Below, one piece after another: positions 37,630-52,498 of a stretch of 64,000 nucleotides of DNA. The DNA is taken from NCBI GenBank assembly GCA_943735955.1, contig OX030958.1, forward strand, positions 9,312,126 through 9,376,125, read 5' to 3'. Origin of the DNA: Piscicola geometra (Eukaryota > Annelida > Clitellata > Hirudinida > Piscicolidae). A model generated the notes under the pieces. It was not told the origin of the DNA. It was given only the letters and a program-made list of their open reading frames with translations, and ran no database searches. How positions within the stretch are numbered: position 1 is the first letter of the stretch; each line of letters begins with the position of its first letter. The position numbers and the translations under genes were made by a program.

Positions 37630-38190
37630 AAAATAAAAATTTTAATATAAAATAAAATTGTAAATTTAAACTAAAATTGTAAATATAAAATAAAAATGTA
37701 AATATAAAATAAAATTGTAAATATAAAATAAAATTGTAAATATAAAATAAAATTGTAAATATAAAATAAAATTGTAAATATAAAATAAAATTGTAAATAT
37801 GAAATAAAATTGTGAATATAAAATAAAATTGTAATTATAAAATAAAATTTTAAATATAAAATAAAATTTTAAATATAAAATAAACTTTTAAATATAAAAT
37901 AAAATTGTAAATATAAAATAAAATTGTAAATATAAAATAAAATTGTAAAAATAAAATAAAATTGTGAATATAAAATAAAATTGTAATTATAAAATAAATT
38001 TTTAAATATAAAATAAAATTTTAAATATAAAAAAAAAGTTTAAAAAAAATTTAAATATAAAATAAAAGTTTAAATATTAAAAAAAAATTTAATATAAAAT
38101 AAACTTTTAATATAAAATAAAATTTTAAATATGAAATAAAATTTTAAATACAAAATAAAATTTTAAATATAAAATAAAATTTTTAATATA
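37630..38190. repeat. 19-bp satellite, arm 1 of element B
   Basis: About 30 units, mostly AAAATTGTAAATATAAAAT in the outer half and AAAATTTTAAATATAAAAT in the inner half. It is shorter and less uniform than arm 1 of element A, where the second type was amplified. Confidence 0.9.
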
Positions 38191-38940
38191 AAATAATTTA
38201 TTAAATTCAAAATACTTTATCAAAACAAGATATTAAATAAAAAATAAATTATTCAACACAAAATAAATTATAATACAAGGCACTCTTTTCACCAATTCAT
38301 TTTAGGGTTGTATTTTATGACAGCCTTTGGACAAAATGAACCTTAAGGAATGATTCTTTTTAGAGTTAATTGAACTTTTTTAGCAAGTAAAAGCGAAGCA
38401 TACATTGGTAAGTTTTAACATGGAGCAGATCATGCAGTTGATTAGGAATTGATTAGGAAGTGAGGAAAAAACAGACTATTTTTAAAGGACATATAAAAAC
38501 GGTGCTTTTTTCTCTTTCCTATCTATTTTCTTTGCAATCAGTTGACTTGAATCGTCCATCATGCCCATATCTTACTTCTACTGAATTTATACATTTTTGC
38601 ACATTTCCCAGTTTTTAGGCAATTCTTACCCGTATCTCACATCTCATGATAATTGTGAGAGAACTATGTATTAGTTTGGTTCCAACCTTGTCGAAAACCT
38701 TGTTTAATTTGTCGAAAAAATAAAATTTCGGTTAAAAGTACACTAGCATACTGAAAGTAAACAACGAATATATACATCTGGCATCAATGGAGACTTCGTT
38801 AATAGGTTAACCTGGCTTCTATTCTTTTCCTGAACAATAAATTAATAATAACTCCAAAATAATTATTTATTTGACAAAAAACACAAAAATATTTTTTCTC
38901 TTAAAAACCAATTCATGATATTAAATTGTCATTATTCAAT
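38190..38940 (+). other. conserved unique core of element B
   Basis: Nearly identical to 18471-19216 in element A, including the TATA-like ATATAAAAACGG (near 38492) and the short open frame (near 38560). There is no other coding signal. Confidence 0.5.
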
Positions 38941-38949
38941 AACCAGTTA

Positions 38950-39485
38950 TTCAATAAAAAAAATATTATATAAAATATACTATATGAAATATAAGTATAC
39001 TGGTATGAGTATAAATATACTGGTATAAATATAAATATACTGGTATAAATATAAATATACTAGTATAAATATAAATATACTGGTATAAATATAAACATAC
39101 TATAAAAAATATAATTATGCTATATAAAATATAAATATACTATTAATAATATAAATATGTTATATAAAAAATAAATATACTATTAATAATATAAATATAC
39201 TATTAATAATATAAATATACTATTAATAATATAAATGTACTATTAATAATATAAATATACTATTAATAATATAAATATACTATTAATAATATAAATAATT
39301 TATTAATAATATAAATATACTATTAATAATATAAATATACTATTAATAATATAAATATATTATTAATAATATAAATATACTATTAATAATACAAATATGT
39401 TATATAAAATATAAATATACTATTACTATAATTATTACAAATATACTATTGAGGGGTGGATCGGTCAAGGGATGAATCGACTGCA
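38950..39485. repeat. about 20-bp repeats and internal terminus of element B
   Basis: First AAATATAAATATACTGGTAT-type units, then an expansion of ATAAATATACTATTAATAAT units. It is closed by the internal diverged terminus (39450-39485, ending GAATCGACTGCA). Confidence 0.85.
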
Positions 39486-39588
39486 ACTCCATTAATATAA
39501 CTGCACTTTTTCAGAAATAACAAGTTTTGGATCTTTTTACAATGCCCGTACAAACAAATCGTTGATTTCCGCGATGGCCAATTAAAGC

Positions 39589-42500
39589 TATTTATTTTAT
39601 AATTATCTATTTATTTTATAATTATCTATTTATTTTATAATTATCTATTTATTTTATAATTATCTATTTATTTTATAATTATCTATTTATTTTATAATTA
39701 TCTATTTATTTTATAATTATCTATTTATTTTATAATTATCTATTTATTTTATAATTATCTATTTATTTTATAATTATCTATTTATTTTATAATTATCTAT
39801 TTATTTTATAATTATCTATTTATTTTATAATTATCTATTTATTTTATAATTATCTATTTATTTTATAATTATCTATTTATTTTATAATTATCTATTTATT
39901 TTATAATTATCTATTTATTTTATAATTATCTATTTATTTTATAATTATCTATTTATTTTATAATTATCTATTTATTTTATAATTATCTATTTATTTTATA
40001 ATTATCTATTTATTTTATAATTATCTATTTATTTTATAATTATCTATTTATTTTATGATTATCTATTTATTTTATAATTATCTATTTATTTTACAATTAT
40101 CCATTTATTTTATAATTATCTATTTATTTTATAATTATCCATTTATTTTATAATTATTTATTTATTTTATAATTATCCATTTATTTTATAATTATCTATT
40201 TATTTTATAATTATCTATTTATTTTATAATTATCTATTTATTTTATAATTATCTATTTATTTTATAATTATCTATTTATTTTATGATTATCTATTTATTT
40301 TATAATTATCTATTTATTTTACAATTATCCATTTATTTTATAATTATCTATTTATTTTATAATTATCTATTTATTTTATAATTATCTATTTATTTTATAA
40401 TTATCTATTTATTTTATAATTATCTATTTATTTTATAATTATCTATTTATTTTATAATTATCTATTTATTTTATAATTATCTATTTATTTTATAATTATC
40501 TATTTATTTTATAATTATCTATTTATTTTATAATTATCTATTTATTTTATAATTTTTTAATATTTTATAATTATCTATTTATTTTATAATTTTTTAATAT
40601 TTTATAATTATCTATTTGTTTTATAATTATCTATTTATTTTATAATTTTTTAATATTTTATAATTATCTATTTGTTTTATAATTATCTATTTATTTTATA
40701 ATTATCTATTTATTTTATAATTTTTTAATATTTTATAATTATCTATTTATTTTATAATTTTTTAATATTTTATAATTATCTATTTGTTTTATAATTATCT
40801 ATTTATTTTATAACTATCTATTTATTTTATAATTATCTATTTATTTTATAATTATCTATTTATTTTATAATTATCTATTTATTTTATAATTATCTATTTA
40901 TTTTATAATTATCTATTTATTTTATAATTATCTATTTATTTTATAATTATCTATTTATTTTATAATTATCTATTTATTTTATAATTATCTATTTATTTTA
41001 TAATTATCTATTTATTTTATAATTATCTATTTATTTTATAATTATTTATTTATTTTATAATTATCTATTTATTTTATAATTATCTATTTATTTTATAATT
41101 ATCTATTTATTTTATGATTATCTATTTATTTTATAATTATCTATTTATTTTACAATTATCCATTTATTTTATAATTATCTATTTATTTTATAATTATCCA
41201 TTTATTTTATAATTATCTATTTATTTTATAATTATCCATTTATTTTATAATTATCTATTTATTTTATAATTATCTATTTATTTTATAATTATCTATTTAT
41301 TTTATAATTATCTATTTATTTTATAATTATCTATTTATTTTATAATTATCTATTTATTTTATGATTATCTATTTATTTTATAATTATCTATTTGTTTTAC
41401 AATTATCCATTTATTTTATAATTATCTATTTATTTTATAATTATCCATTTATTTTATAATTATCTATTTATTTTATAATTATCCATTTATTTTATAATTA
41501 TCTATTTATTTTATAATTATCTATTTATTTTATAATTATCTATTTATTTTATAATTATCTATTTATTTTATAATTATCTATTTATTTTATAATTATCCAG
41601 TTATTTAATAATTATCCATTTATTTTATAATTATCTATTTATTTTATAACTATCTATTTATTTTATAATTATCTATTTATTTTATAATTTTTTAATATTT
41701 TATAATTATCTATTTGTTTTATAATTATCTATTTATTTTATAATTATCTATTTATTTTATAATTTTTTAATATTTCATAATTATCTATTTATTTTATAAT
41801 TATCTATTTATTTTATAATTATCTATTTATTTTATAATTATCTATTTATTTTATAATTATCTATTTATTTTATAATTATCTATTTATTTTATAATTATCT
41901 ATTTATTTTATAATTATCTATTTATTTTATAATTATCTATTTATTTTATAATTATCTATTTATTTTATAATTATCTATTTATTTTATAATTATCTATTTA
42001 TTTTATAATTATCTATTTATTTTATAATTATCTATTTATTTTATAATTATCTATTTATTTTATAATTATCTATTTATTTTATAATTATCTATTTATTTTA
42101 TAATTATCTATTTATTTTATAATTATCTATTTATTTTATAAATATCTATTTATTTTATAATTATCTATTTATTTTATAATTATCTATTTATTTTATAATT
42201 ATCTATTTATTTTATAATTATCTATTTATTTTATAATTATCTATTTATTTTATAATTATCTATTTATTTTATAATTATCTATTTATTTTATAATTATCTA
42301 TTTATTTTATAATTATCTATTTATTTTATAATTATCTATTTATTTTATGATTATCTATTTATTTTATAATTATCTATTTATTTTACAATTATCCATTTAT
42401 TTTATAATTATCTATTTATTTTATAATTATCTATTTATTTTATAATTATCTATTTATTTTATAATTATCTATTTATTTTATAATTATCTATTTATTTTAT

Positions 42501-45500
42501 AATTATCTATTTATTTTATAATTATCTATTTATTTTATAATTATCTATTTATTTTATAATTATCTATTTATTTTATAATTATCTATTTATTTTATAATTA
42601 TCTATTTATTTTATAATTATCTATTTATTTTATAATTATCTATTTATTTTATAATTATCTATTTATTTTATAATTATCTATTTATTTTATAATTATCTAT
42701 TTATTTTATAATTATCTATTTATTTTATAATTATCTATTTATTTTATAATTATCTATTTATTTTATAATTATCTATTTATTTTATAATTATCTATTTATT
42801 TTATAATTATCTATTTATTTTATAATTATCTATTTATTTTATAATTATCTATTTATTTTATAATTATCTATTTATTTTATAATTATCTATTTATTTTATA
42901 ATTATCTATTTATTTTATAATTATCTATTTATTTTATAATTATCTATTTATTTTATAATTATCTATTTATTTTATAATTATCTATTTATTTTATAATTAT
43001 CTATTTATTTTATAATTATCTATTTATTTTATAATTATCTATTTATTTTATAATTATCTATTTATTTTATAATTATCTATTTCTTTTATAATTATCTATT
43101 TATTTTATAATTATCTATTTATTTTATAATTATCTATTTATTTTATAATTATCTATTTATTTTATAATTATCTATTTATTTTATAATTATCTATTTATTT
43201 TATAATTATCTATTTATTTTATAATTATCTATTTATTTTATAATTATCTATTTATTTTATAATTATCTATTTATTTTATAATTATTTATTTATTTTATAA
43301 TTATCTATTTATTTTATAATTATCTATTTATTTTATAATTATCTATTTATTTTATGATTATCTATTTATTTTATAATTATCTATTTATTCTACAATTATC
43401 CATTTATTTTATAATTATCTATTTATTTTATAATTATCCATTTATTTTATAATTATCTATTTATTTTATAATTATCCATTTATTTTATAATTATCTATTT
43501 ATTTTATAATTATCTATTTATTTTATAATTATCTATTTATTTTATAATTATCTATTTATTTTATAATTATCTATTTATTTTATAATTATCTATTTATTTT
43601 ATAATTATCTATTTATTTTATGATTATCTATTTATTTTATAATTATCTATTTGTTTTACAATTATCCATTTATTTTATAATTATCTATTTATTTTATAAT
43701 TATCCATTTATTTTATAATTATCTATTTATTTTATAATTATCCATTTATTTTATAATTATCTATTTATTTTATAATTATCTATTTATTTTATAATTATCT
43801 ATTTATTTTATAATTATCTATTTATTTTATAATTATCTATTTATTTTATAATTATCCAGTTATTTAATAATTATCCATTTATTTTATAATTATCTATTTA
43901 TTTTATAACTATCTATTTATTTTATAATTATCTATTTATTTTATAATTTTTTAATATTTTATAATTATCTATTTGTTTTATAATTATCTATTTATTTTAT
44001 AATTATCTATTTATTTTATAATTTTTTAATATTTCATAATTATCTATTTATTTTATAATTATCTATTTATTTTATAATTATCTATTTATTTTATAATTAT
44101 CTATTTATTTTATAATTATCTATTTATTTTATAATTATCTATTTATTTTATAATTATCTATTTATTTTATAATTATCTATTTATTTTATAATTATCTATT
44201 TATTTTATAATTATCTATTTATTTTATAATTATCTATTTATTTTATAATTATCTATTTATTTTATAATTATCTATTTATTTTATAATTATCTATTTATTT
44301 TATAATTATCTATTTATTTTATAATTATCTATTTATTTTATAATTATCTATTTATTTTATAATTATCTATTTATTTTATAATTATCTATTTATTTTATAA
44401 TTATCTATTTATTTTATAAATATCTATTTATTTTATAATTATCTATTTATTTTATAATTATCTATTTATTTTATAATTATCTATTTATTTTATAATTATC
44501 TATTTATTTTATAATTATCTATTTATTTTATAATTTTCTATTTATTTTATAATTATCTATTTATTTTATAATTATCTATTTATTTTATAATTATCTATTT
44601 ATTTTATGATTATCTATTTATTTTATAATTATCTATTTATTTTACAATTATCCATTTATTTTATAATTATCTATTTATTTTATAATTATCTATTTATTTT
44701 ATAATTATCTATTTATTTTATAATTATCTATTTATTTTATAATTATCTATTTATTTTATAATTATCTATTTATTTTATAATTATCTATTTATTTTATAAT
44801 TATCTATTTATTTTATAATTATCTATTTATTTTATAATTATCTATTTATTTTATAATTATCTATTTATTTTATAATTATCTATTTATTTTATAATTATCT
44901 ATTTATTTTATAATTATCTATTTATTTTATAATTATCTATTTATTTTATAATTATCTATTTATTTTATAATTATCTATTTATTTTATAATTATCTATTTA
45001 TTTTATAATTATCTATTTATTTTATAATTATCTATTTATTTTATAATTATCTATTTATTTTATAATTATCTATTTATTTTATAATTATCTATTTATTTTA
45101 TAATTATCTATTTATTTTATAATTATCTATTTATTTTATAATTATCTATTTATTTTATAATTATCTATTTATTTTATAATTATCTATTTATTTTATAATT
45201 ATCTATTTATTTTATAATTATCTATTTATTTTATAATTATCTATTTATTTTATAATTATCTATTTATTTTATAATTATCTATTTATTTTATAATTATCTA
45301 TTTATTTTATAATTATCTATTTATTTTATAATTATCTATTTATTTTATAATTATCTATTTATTTTATAATTATCTATTTATTTTATAATTATCTATTTAT
45401 TTTATAATTATCTATTTATTTTATAATTATCTATTTATTTTATAATTATCTATTTATTTTATAATTATCTATTTCTTTTATAATTATCTATTTATTTTAT

Positions 45501-48500
45501 AATTATCTATTTATTTTATAATTATCTATTTATTTTATAATTATCTATTTATTTTATAATTATCTATTTATTTTATAATTATCTATTTATTTTATAATTA
45601 TCTATTTATTTTATAATTATCTATTTATTTTATAATTATCTATTTATTTTATAATTATCTATTTATTTTATAATTATCTATTTATTTTATAATTATCTAT
45701 TTATTTTATAATTATCTATTTATTTTATAATTATCTATTTATTTTATAATTATCTATTTATTTTATAATTATCTATTTATTTTATAATTATCTATTTATT
45801 TTATAATTATCTATTTATTTTATAATTATCTATTTATTTTATAATTATCTATTTATTTTATAATTATCTATTTATTTTATAATTATCAATTTATTTTATA
45901 ATTATCAATTTATTTTATAATTATCTATTTATTTTATAATTATCTATTTATTTTATAATTATCTATTTATTTTATAATTATCTATTTATTTTATAATTAT
46001 CTATTTATTTTATAATTATCTATTTATTTTATAATTATCTATTTATTTTATAATTATCTATTTATTTTATAATTATCTATTTATTTTATAATTATCTATT
46101 TATTTTATAATTATCTATTTATTTTATAATTATCTATTTATTTTATAATTATCTATTTATTTTATAATTATCTATTTATTTTATAATTATCTATTTATTT
46201 TATAATTATCTATTTATTTTATAATTATCTATTTATTTTATGATTATCTATTTATTTTACAATTATCCATTTATTTTATAATTATCTATTTATTTTATAA
46301 TTATCCATTTATTTTATAATTATTTATTTATTTTATAATTATCCATTTATTTTATAATTATCTATTTATTTTATAATTATCTATTTATTTTATAATTATC
46401 TATTTATTTTATAATTATCTATTTATTTTATAATTATCTATTTATTTTATGATTATCTATTTATTTTATAATTATCTATTTATTTTACAATTATCCATTT
46501 ATTTTATAATTATCTATTTATTTTATAATTATCTATTTATTTTATAATTATCTATTTATTTTATAATTATCTATTTATTTTATAATTATCTATTTATTTT
46601 ATAATTATCTATTTATTTTATAATTATCTATTTATTTTATAATTATCTATTTATTTTATAATTATCTATTTATTTTATAATTTTTTAATATTTTATAATT
46701 ATCTATTTATTTTATAATTTTTTAATATTTTATAATTATCTATTTGTTTTATAATTATCTATTTATTTTATAATTTTTTAATATTTTATAATTATCTATT
46801 TGTTTTATAATTATCTATTTGTTTTATAATTATCTATTTATTTTATAATTATCTATTTATTTTATAATTTTTTAATATTTTATAATTATCTATTTATTTT
46901 ATAATTTTTTAATATTTTATAATTATCTATTTGTTTTATAATTATCTATTTATTTTATAACTATCTATTTATTTTATAATTATCTATTTATTTTATAATT
47001 ATCTATTTATTTTATAATTATCTATTTATTTTATAATTATCTATTTATTTTATAATTATCTATTTATTTTATAATTATCTATTTATTTTATAATTATCTA
47101 TTTATTTTATAATTATCTATTTATTTTATAATTATCTATTTATTTTATAATTATCTATTTATTTTATAATTATCTATTTATTTTATGATTATCTATTTAT
47201 TTTATAATTATCTATTTATTTTACAATTATCCATTTATTTTATAATTATCTATTTATTTTATAATTATCCATTTATTTTATAATTATCTATTTATTTTAT
47301 AATTATCCATTTATTTTATAATTATCTATTTATTTTATAATTATCTATTTATTTTATAATTATCTATTTATTTTATAATTATCTATTTATTTTATAATTA
47401 TCTATTTATTTTATAATTATCTATTTATTTTATGATTATCTATTTATTTTATAATTATCTATTTGTTTTACAATTATCCATTTATTTTATAATTATCTAT
47501 TTATTTTATAATTATCCATTTATTTTATAATTATCTATTTATTTTATAATTATCCATTTATTTTATAATTATCTATTTATTTTATAATTATCTATTTATT
47601 TTATAATTATCTATTTATTTTATAATTATCTATTTATTTTATAATTATCTATTTATTTTATAATTATCCAGTTATTTAATAATTATCCATTTATTTTATA
47701 ATTATCTATTTATTTTATAACTATCTATTTATTTTATAATTATCTATTTATTTTATAATTTTTTAATATTTTATAATTATCTATTTGTTTTATAATTATC
47801 TATTTATTTTATAATTATCTATTTATTTTATAATTTTTTAATATTTCATAATTATCTATTTATTTTATAATTATCTATTTATTTTATAATTATCTATTTA
47901 TTTTATAATTATCTATTTATTTTATAATTATCTATTTATTTTATAATTATCTATTTATTTTATAATTATCTATTTATTTTATAATTATCTATTTATTTTA
48001 TAATTATCTATTTATTTTATAATTATCTATTTATTTTATAATTATCTATTTATTTTATAATTATCTATTTATTTTATAATTATCTATTTATTTTATAATT
48101 ATCTATTTATTTTATAATTATCTATTTATTTTATAATTATCTATTTATTTTATAATTATCTATTTATTTTATAATTATCTATTTATTTTATGATTATCTA
48201 TTTATTTTATAATTATCTATTTATTTTACAATTATCCATTTATTTTATAATTATCTATTTATTTTATAATTATCCATTTATTTTATAATTATTTATTTAT
48301 TTTATAATTATCCATTTATTTTATAATTATCTATTTATTTTATAATTATCTATTTATTTTATAATTATCTATTTATTTTATAATTATCTATTTATTTTAT
48401 AATTATCTATTTATTTTATAATTATCTATTTATTTTATGATTATCTATTTATTTTATAATTATCTATTTATTTTACAATTATCCATTTATTTTATAATTA

Positions 48501-51500
48501 TCTATTTATTTTATAATTATCTATTTATTTTATAATTATCTATTTATTTTATAATTATCTATTTATTTTATAATTATCTATTTATTTTATAATTATCTAT
48601 TTATTTTATAATTATCTATTTATTTTATAATTATCTATTTATTTTATAATTATCTATTTATTTTATAATTTTTTAATATTTTATAATTATCTATTTATTT
48701 TATAATTTTTTAATATTTTATAATTATCTATTTGTTTTATAATTATCTATTTATTTTATAATTTTTTAATATTTTATAATTATCTATTTGTTTTATAATT
48801 ATCTATTTATTTTATAATTATCTATTTATTTTATAATTTTTTAATATTTTATAATTATCTATTTATTTTATAATTTTTTAATATTTTATAATTATCTATT
48901 TGTTTTATAATTATCTATTTATTTTATAACTATCTATTTATTTTATAATTATCTATTTATTTTATAATTATCTATTTATTTTATAATTATCTATTTATTT
49001 TATAATTATCTATTTATTTTATAATTATCTATTTATTTTATAATTATCTATTTATTTTATAATTATCTATTTATTTTATAATTATCTATTTATTTTATAA
49101 TTATCTATTTATTTTATAATTATCTATTTATTTTATAATTATCTATTTATTTTATAATTATCTATTTATTTTATAATTATCTATTTATTTTATAATTATC
49201 TATTTATTTTATAATTATCTATTTATTTTATAATTATCTATTTATTTTATAATTATCTATTTATTTTATAATTATCTATTTATTTTATAATTATCTATTT
49301 ATTTTATAATTATCTATTTATTTTATAATTATCTTTTTATTTTATAATTATCTATTTATTTTATGATTATCTATTTATTTTATAATTATCTATTTATTTT
49401 ACAATTATCCATTTATTTTATAATTATCTATTTATTTTATAATTATCCATTTATTTTATAATTATTTATTTATTTTATAATTATCCATTTATTTTATAAT
49501 TATCTATTTATTTTATAATTATCTATTTATTTTATAATTATCTATTTATTTTATAATTATCTATTTATTTTATAATTATCTATTTATTTTATAATTATCT
49601 ATTTATTTTATGATTATCTATTTGTTTTATAATTATCTATTTATTTTACAATTATCCATTTATTTTATAATTATCTATTTATTTTATAATTATCTATTTA
49701 TTTTATAATTATCTATTTATTTTATAATTATCTATTTATTTTATAATTATCTATTTATTTTATAATTATCTATTTATTTTATAATTATCTATTTATTTTA
49801 TAATTATCAATTTATTTTATAATTTTTTAATATTTTATAATTATCTATTTATTTTATAATTTTTTAATATTTTATAATTATCTATTTGTTTTATAATTAT
49901 CTATTTATTTTATAATTTTTTAATATTTTATAATTATCTATTTGTTTTATAATTATCTATTTATTTTATAATTATCTATTTATTTTATAATTTTTTAATA
50001 TTTTATAATTATCTATTTATTTTATAATTTTTTAATATTTTATAATTATCTATTTGTTTTATAATTATCTATTTATTTTATAACTATCTATTTATTTTAT
50101 AATTATCTATTTATTTTATAATTATCTTTTTATTTTATAATTATCTATTTATTTTATAATTATCTATTTATTTTATAATTATCTATTTATTTTATAATTA
50201 TCTATTTATTTTATAATTATCTATTTATTTTATAATTATCTATTTATTTTATAATTATCTATTTATTTTATAATTATCTATTTATTTTATAATTATCTAT
50301 TTATTTTATAATTATCTATTTATTTTATAATTATCTATTTATTTTATAATTATCTATTTATTTTATAACTATCTATTTATTTTATAATTATCTATTTATT
50401 TTATAATTATCTATTTATTTTATGATTATCTATTTATTTTATAATTATCTATTTGTTTTACAATTATCCATTTATTTTATAATTATCTATTTATTTTATA
50501 ATTATCCATTTATTTTATAATTATCTATTTATTTTATAATTATCCATTTATTTAATAATTATCCATTTATTTTATAATTATCTATTTATTTTATAATTAT
50601 CTATTTATTTTATAATTATCTATTTATTTTATAATTATCTATTTATTTTATAATTATCCAGTTATTTAATAATTATCCATTTATTTTATAATTATCTATT
50701 TATTTTATAACTATCTATTTATTTTATAATTATCTATTTATTTTATAATTTTTTAATATTTTATAATTATCTATTTGTTTTATAATTATCTATTTATTTT
50801 ATAATTATCTATTTATTTTATAATTTTTTAATATTTCATAATTATCTATTTATTTTATAATTATCTATTCATTTTATAATTATCTATTTATTTTATAATT
50901 ATCTATTTATTTTATAATTATCTATTTATTTTATAATTATCTATTTATTTTATAATTATCTATTTATTTTATAATTATCTATTTATTTTATAATTATCTA
51001 TTTATTTTATAATTATCTATTTATTTTATAATTATCTATTTATTTTATAATTATCTATTTATTTTATAATTATCTATTTATTTTATGATTATCTATTTAT
51101 TTTATAATTATCTATTTATTTTACAATTATCCATTTATTTTATAATTATCTATTTATTTTATAATTATCCATTTATTTTATAATTATCTATTTCTTTTAT
51201 AATTATCCATTTATTTTATAATTATCTATTTATTTTATAATTATCTATTTATTTTATAATTATCTATTTATTTTATAATTATCTATTTATTTTATAATTA
51301 TCTATTTATTTTATAATTATCTATTTATTTTATGATTATCTATTTATTTTATAATTATCTATTTATTTTACAATTATCCATTTATTTTATAATTATCTAT
51401 TTATTTTATAATTATCCATTTATTTTATAATTATCTATTTATTTTATAATTATCCATTTATTTTATAATTATCTATTTATTTTATAATTATCTATTTATT

Positions 51501-51665
51501 TTATAATTATCTATTTATTTTATAATTATCTATTTATTTTATAATTATCTATTTATTTTATAATTATCCAGTTATTTAATAATTATCCATTTATTTTATA
51601 ATTATCTATTTATTTTATAACTATCTATTTATTTTATAATTATCTATTTATTTTATAATTTTTTA
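39589..51665. repeat. 12-kb 19-bp satellite, arm 2 of element B, with higher-order structure
   Basis: About 635 copies of ATTTATTTTATAATTATCT in uniform orientation. Variant units (TATCC, TTTTTTAATATT, TTTGTTTT, TTCATAATT) recur in the same order in blocks. One marker, CCAGTTATTTAATAATTATC, is found at 41597, 43856, 47668, 50658 and 51568, each followed by the same series of variants. This shows amplification of multi-kilobase blocks rather than single units. Confidence 0.95.
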
Positions 51666-51958
51666 ATATTTTATAATTTTTTAAATATTTTATAATTTTT
51701 TAAATATTTTATAATTTTTTTAATATGTTATAGTTTTTTTATATATTTTTTAAGATATATTTTATAAAAAAAAAAATAATTTGCCATTTATTTTATCTTT
51801 TTAAATAAATGTATTTATTCATTTTATAATTTTGTCATAGTTTTTTATTTATTTGAACAAATAATAGTTTTTTATTTTTTTCAATATTTAAAAAATAATA
51901 ATTTATTATTTTTTTTTAGCAAAATACCTATAAAAAATAAATTCCGTTTTTAACTATT

Positions 51959-52059
51959 TTAAGGGGTGAATCGGTTGAGGGGTGAATCGGTTATGGGGTG
52001 AATCGGTTAAGAGGTGAATCGGTTATGGGGTGAATCGGTTAAGAGGTGAATCGACTGCA
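51959..52059 (-). repeat. right TIR of element B, 6 x 16 bp
   Basis: Units GGTTATGGGGTGAATC and variants with AAGAGG, ending GGTGAATCGACTGCA. Followed by TCCC (shared with element A) and then TTACTTTC. Confidence 0.9.
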
Positions 52060-52063
52060 TCCC

Positions 52064-52071
52064 TTACTTTC
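52064..52071. repeat. target-site duplication, right (TTACTTTC)
   Basis: Matches 16971-16978. The following TAGCTATGATGATGAATAAG continues the 3' flank of lyase copy 1, as shown by copy 2 at 61855 onward. Confidence 0.75.
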
Positions 52072-52498
52072 TAGCTATGATGATGAATAAGTATTTGAAA
52101 AAATTATGTGAATTGAATTTGAAGAAAGAGCGCTATAGAAATCTATTTGATTTGATTTTTATTTGAAAATTGATTTTATTTATTTAAATAGTAAAAAGAT
52201 ATATAAAGAAATGAATTATTAATGGTTTTTAAATGTACCGAATTTTGATGTTGTTCAATCGCCCAATTTGATACTGTTGAAAGAACCAGAGTTTGGAGAT
52301 AGGCTGGAGTTACCCACGATGTACTAATAAATAAATATATTGAATCATAAAAATATAATATAAATAAAAACTGAATTTAAATATTAAAAACATAAAAATT
52401 ACTCGAACTTAAATAAAAAATATATAAAAACATCGTAGTCGTTGGATGCGAGGAATATGCATGGTTTTTAGATAGATGAAGAGTTTGAATAACAAGAG
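52072..52498. repeat. resumed 3' flank of duplicated segment, copy 1
   Basis: Collinear with about 61855-62230 beyond lyase copy 2. Non-coding. Contains one short LINE-tail insertion (see 52113-52147) absent from copy 2. Confidence 0.8.
52113..52147 (+). mobile_element. very short 5'-truncated LINE 3' end
   Basis: AAGAAAGAGCGCTATAGAAA then TCTATTTGATTTGATT is the last few dozen bases of the LINE at 56966-58684, including its ATTTG-type tail. It is absent from the matching place in copy 2 (near 61885). Confidence 0.75.

Larger units (their letters stand above)
37538..52059. mobile_element. satellite-armed TIR element B
   Basis: 14.5-kb relative of element A in the same orientation: left TIR with 4 units (37538-37607), arm 1 satellite (about 37630-38190), core (38190-38940), about 20-bp repeats (38950-39449), internal terminus (39450-39485), arm 2 satellite (39589-51665), spacer, and right TIR with 6 units (51959-52059). 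The core is nearly identical to that of A, while the arms differ greatly in length. No coding capacity. Confidence 0.8.
16979..52063. mobile_element. 35-kb composite insertion bounded by satellite elements A and B
   Basis: This span separates the 3' flank of lyase copy 1 into two parts that are contiguous in copy 2. Its outer ends are the left terminus of element A (TGCAGTCGATTCACCCC, 16983) and the right terminus of element B (its reverse complement, ending 52059). The inner ends of A and B are not flanked by matching bases. The simplest reading is insertion of the whole block as one unit with an 8-bp duplication. Later growth of a smaller element, recombination between elements, or an assembly join in the satellites are alternatives. 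No transposase that clearly belongs to these termini was found. Confidence 0.55.
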
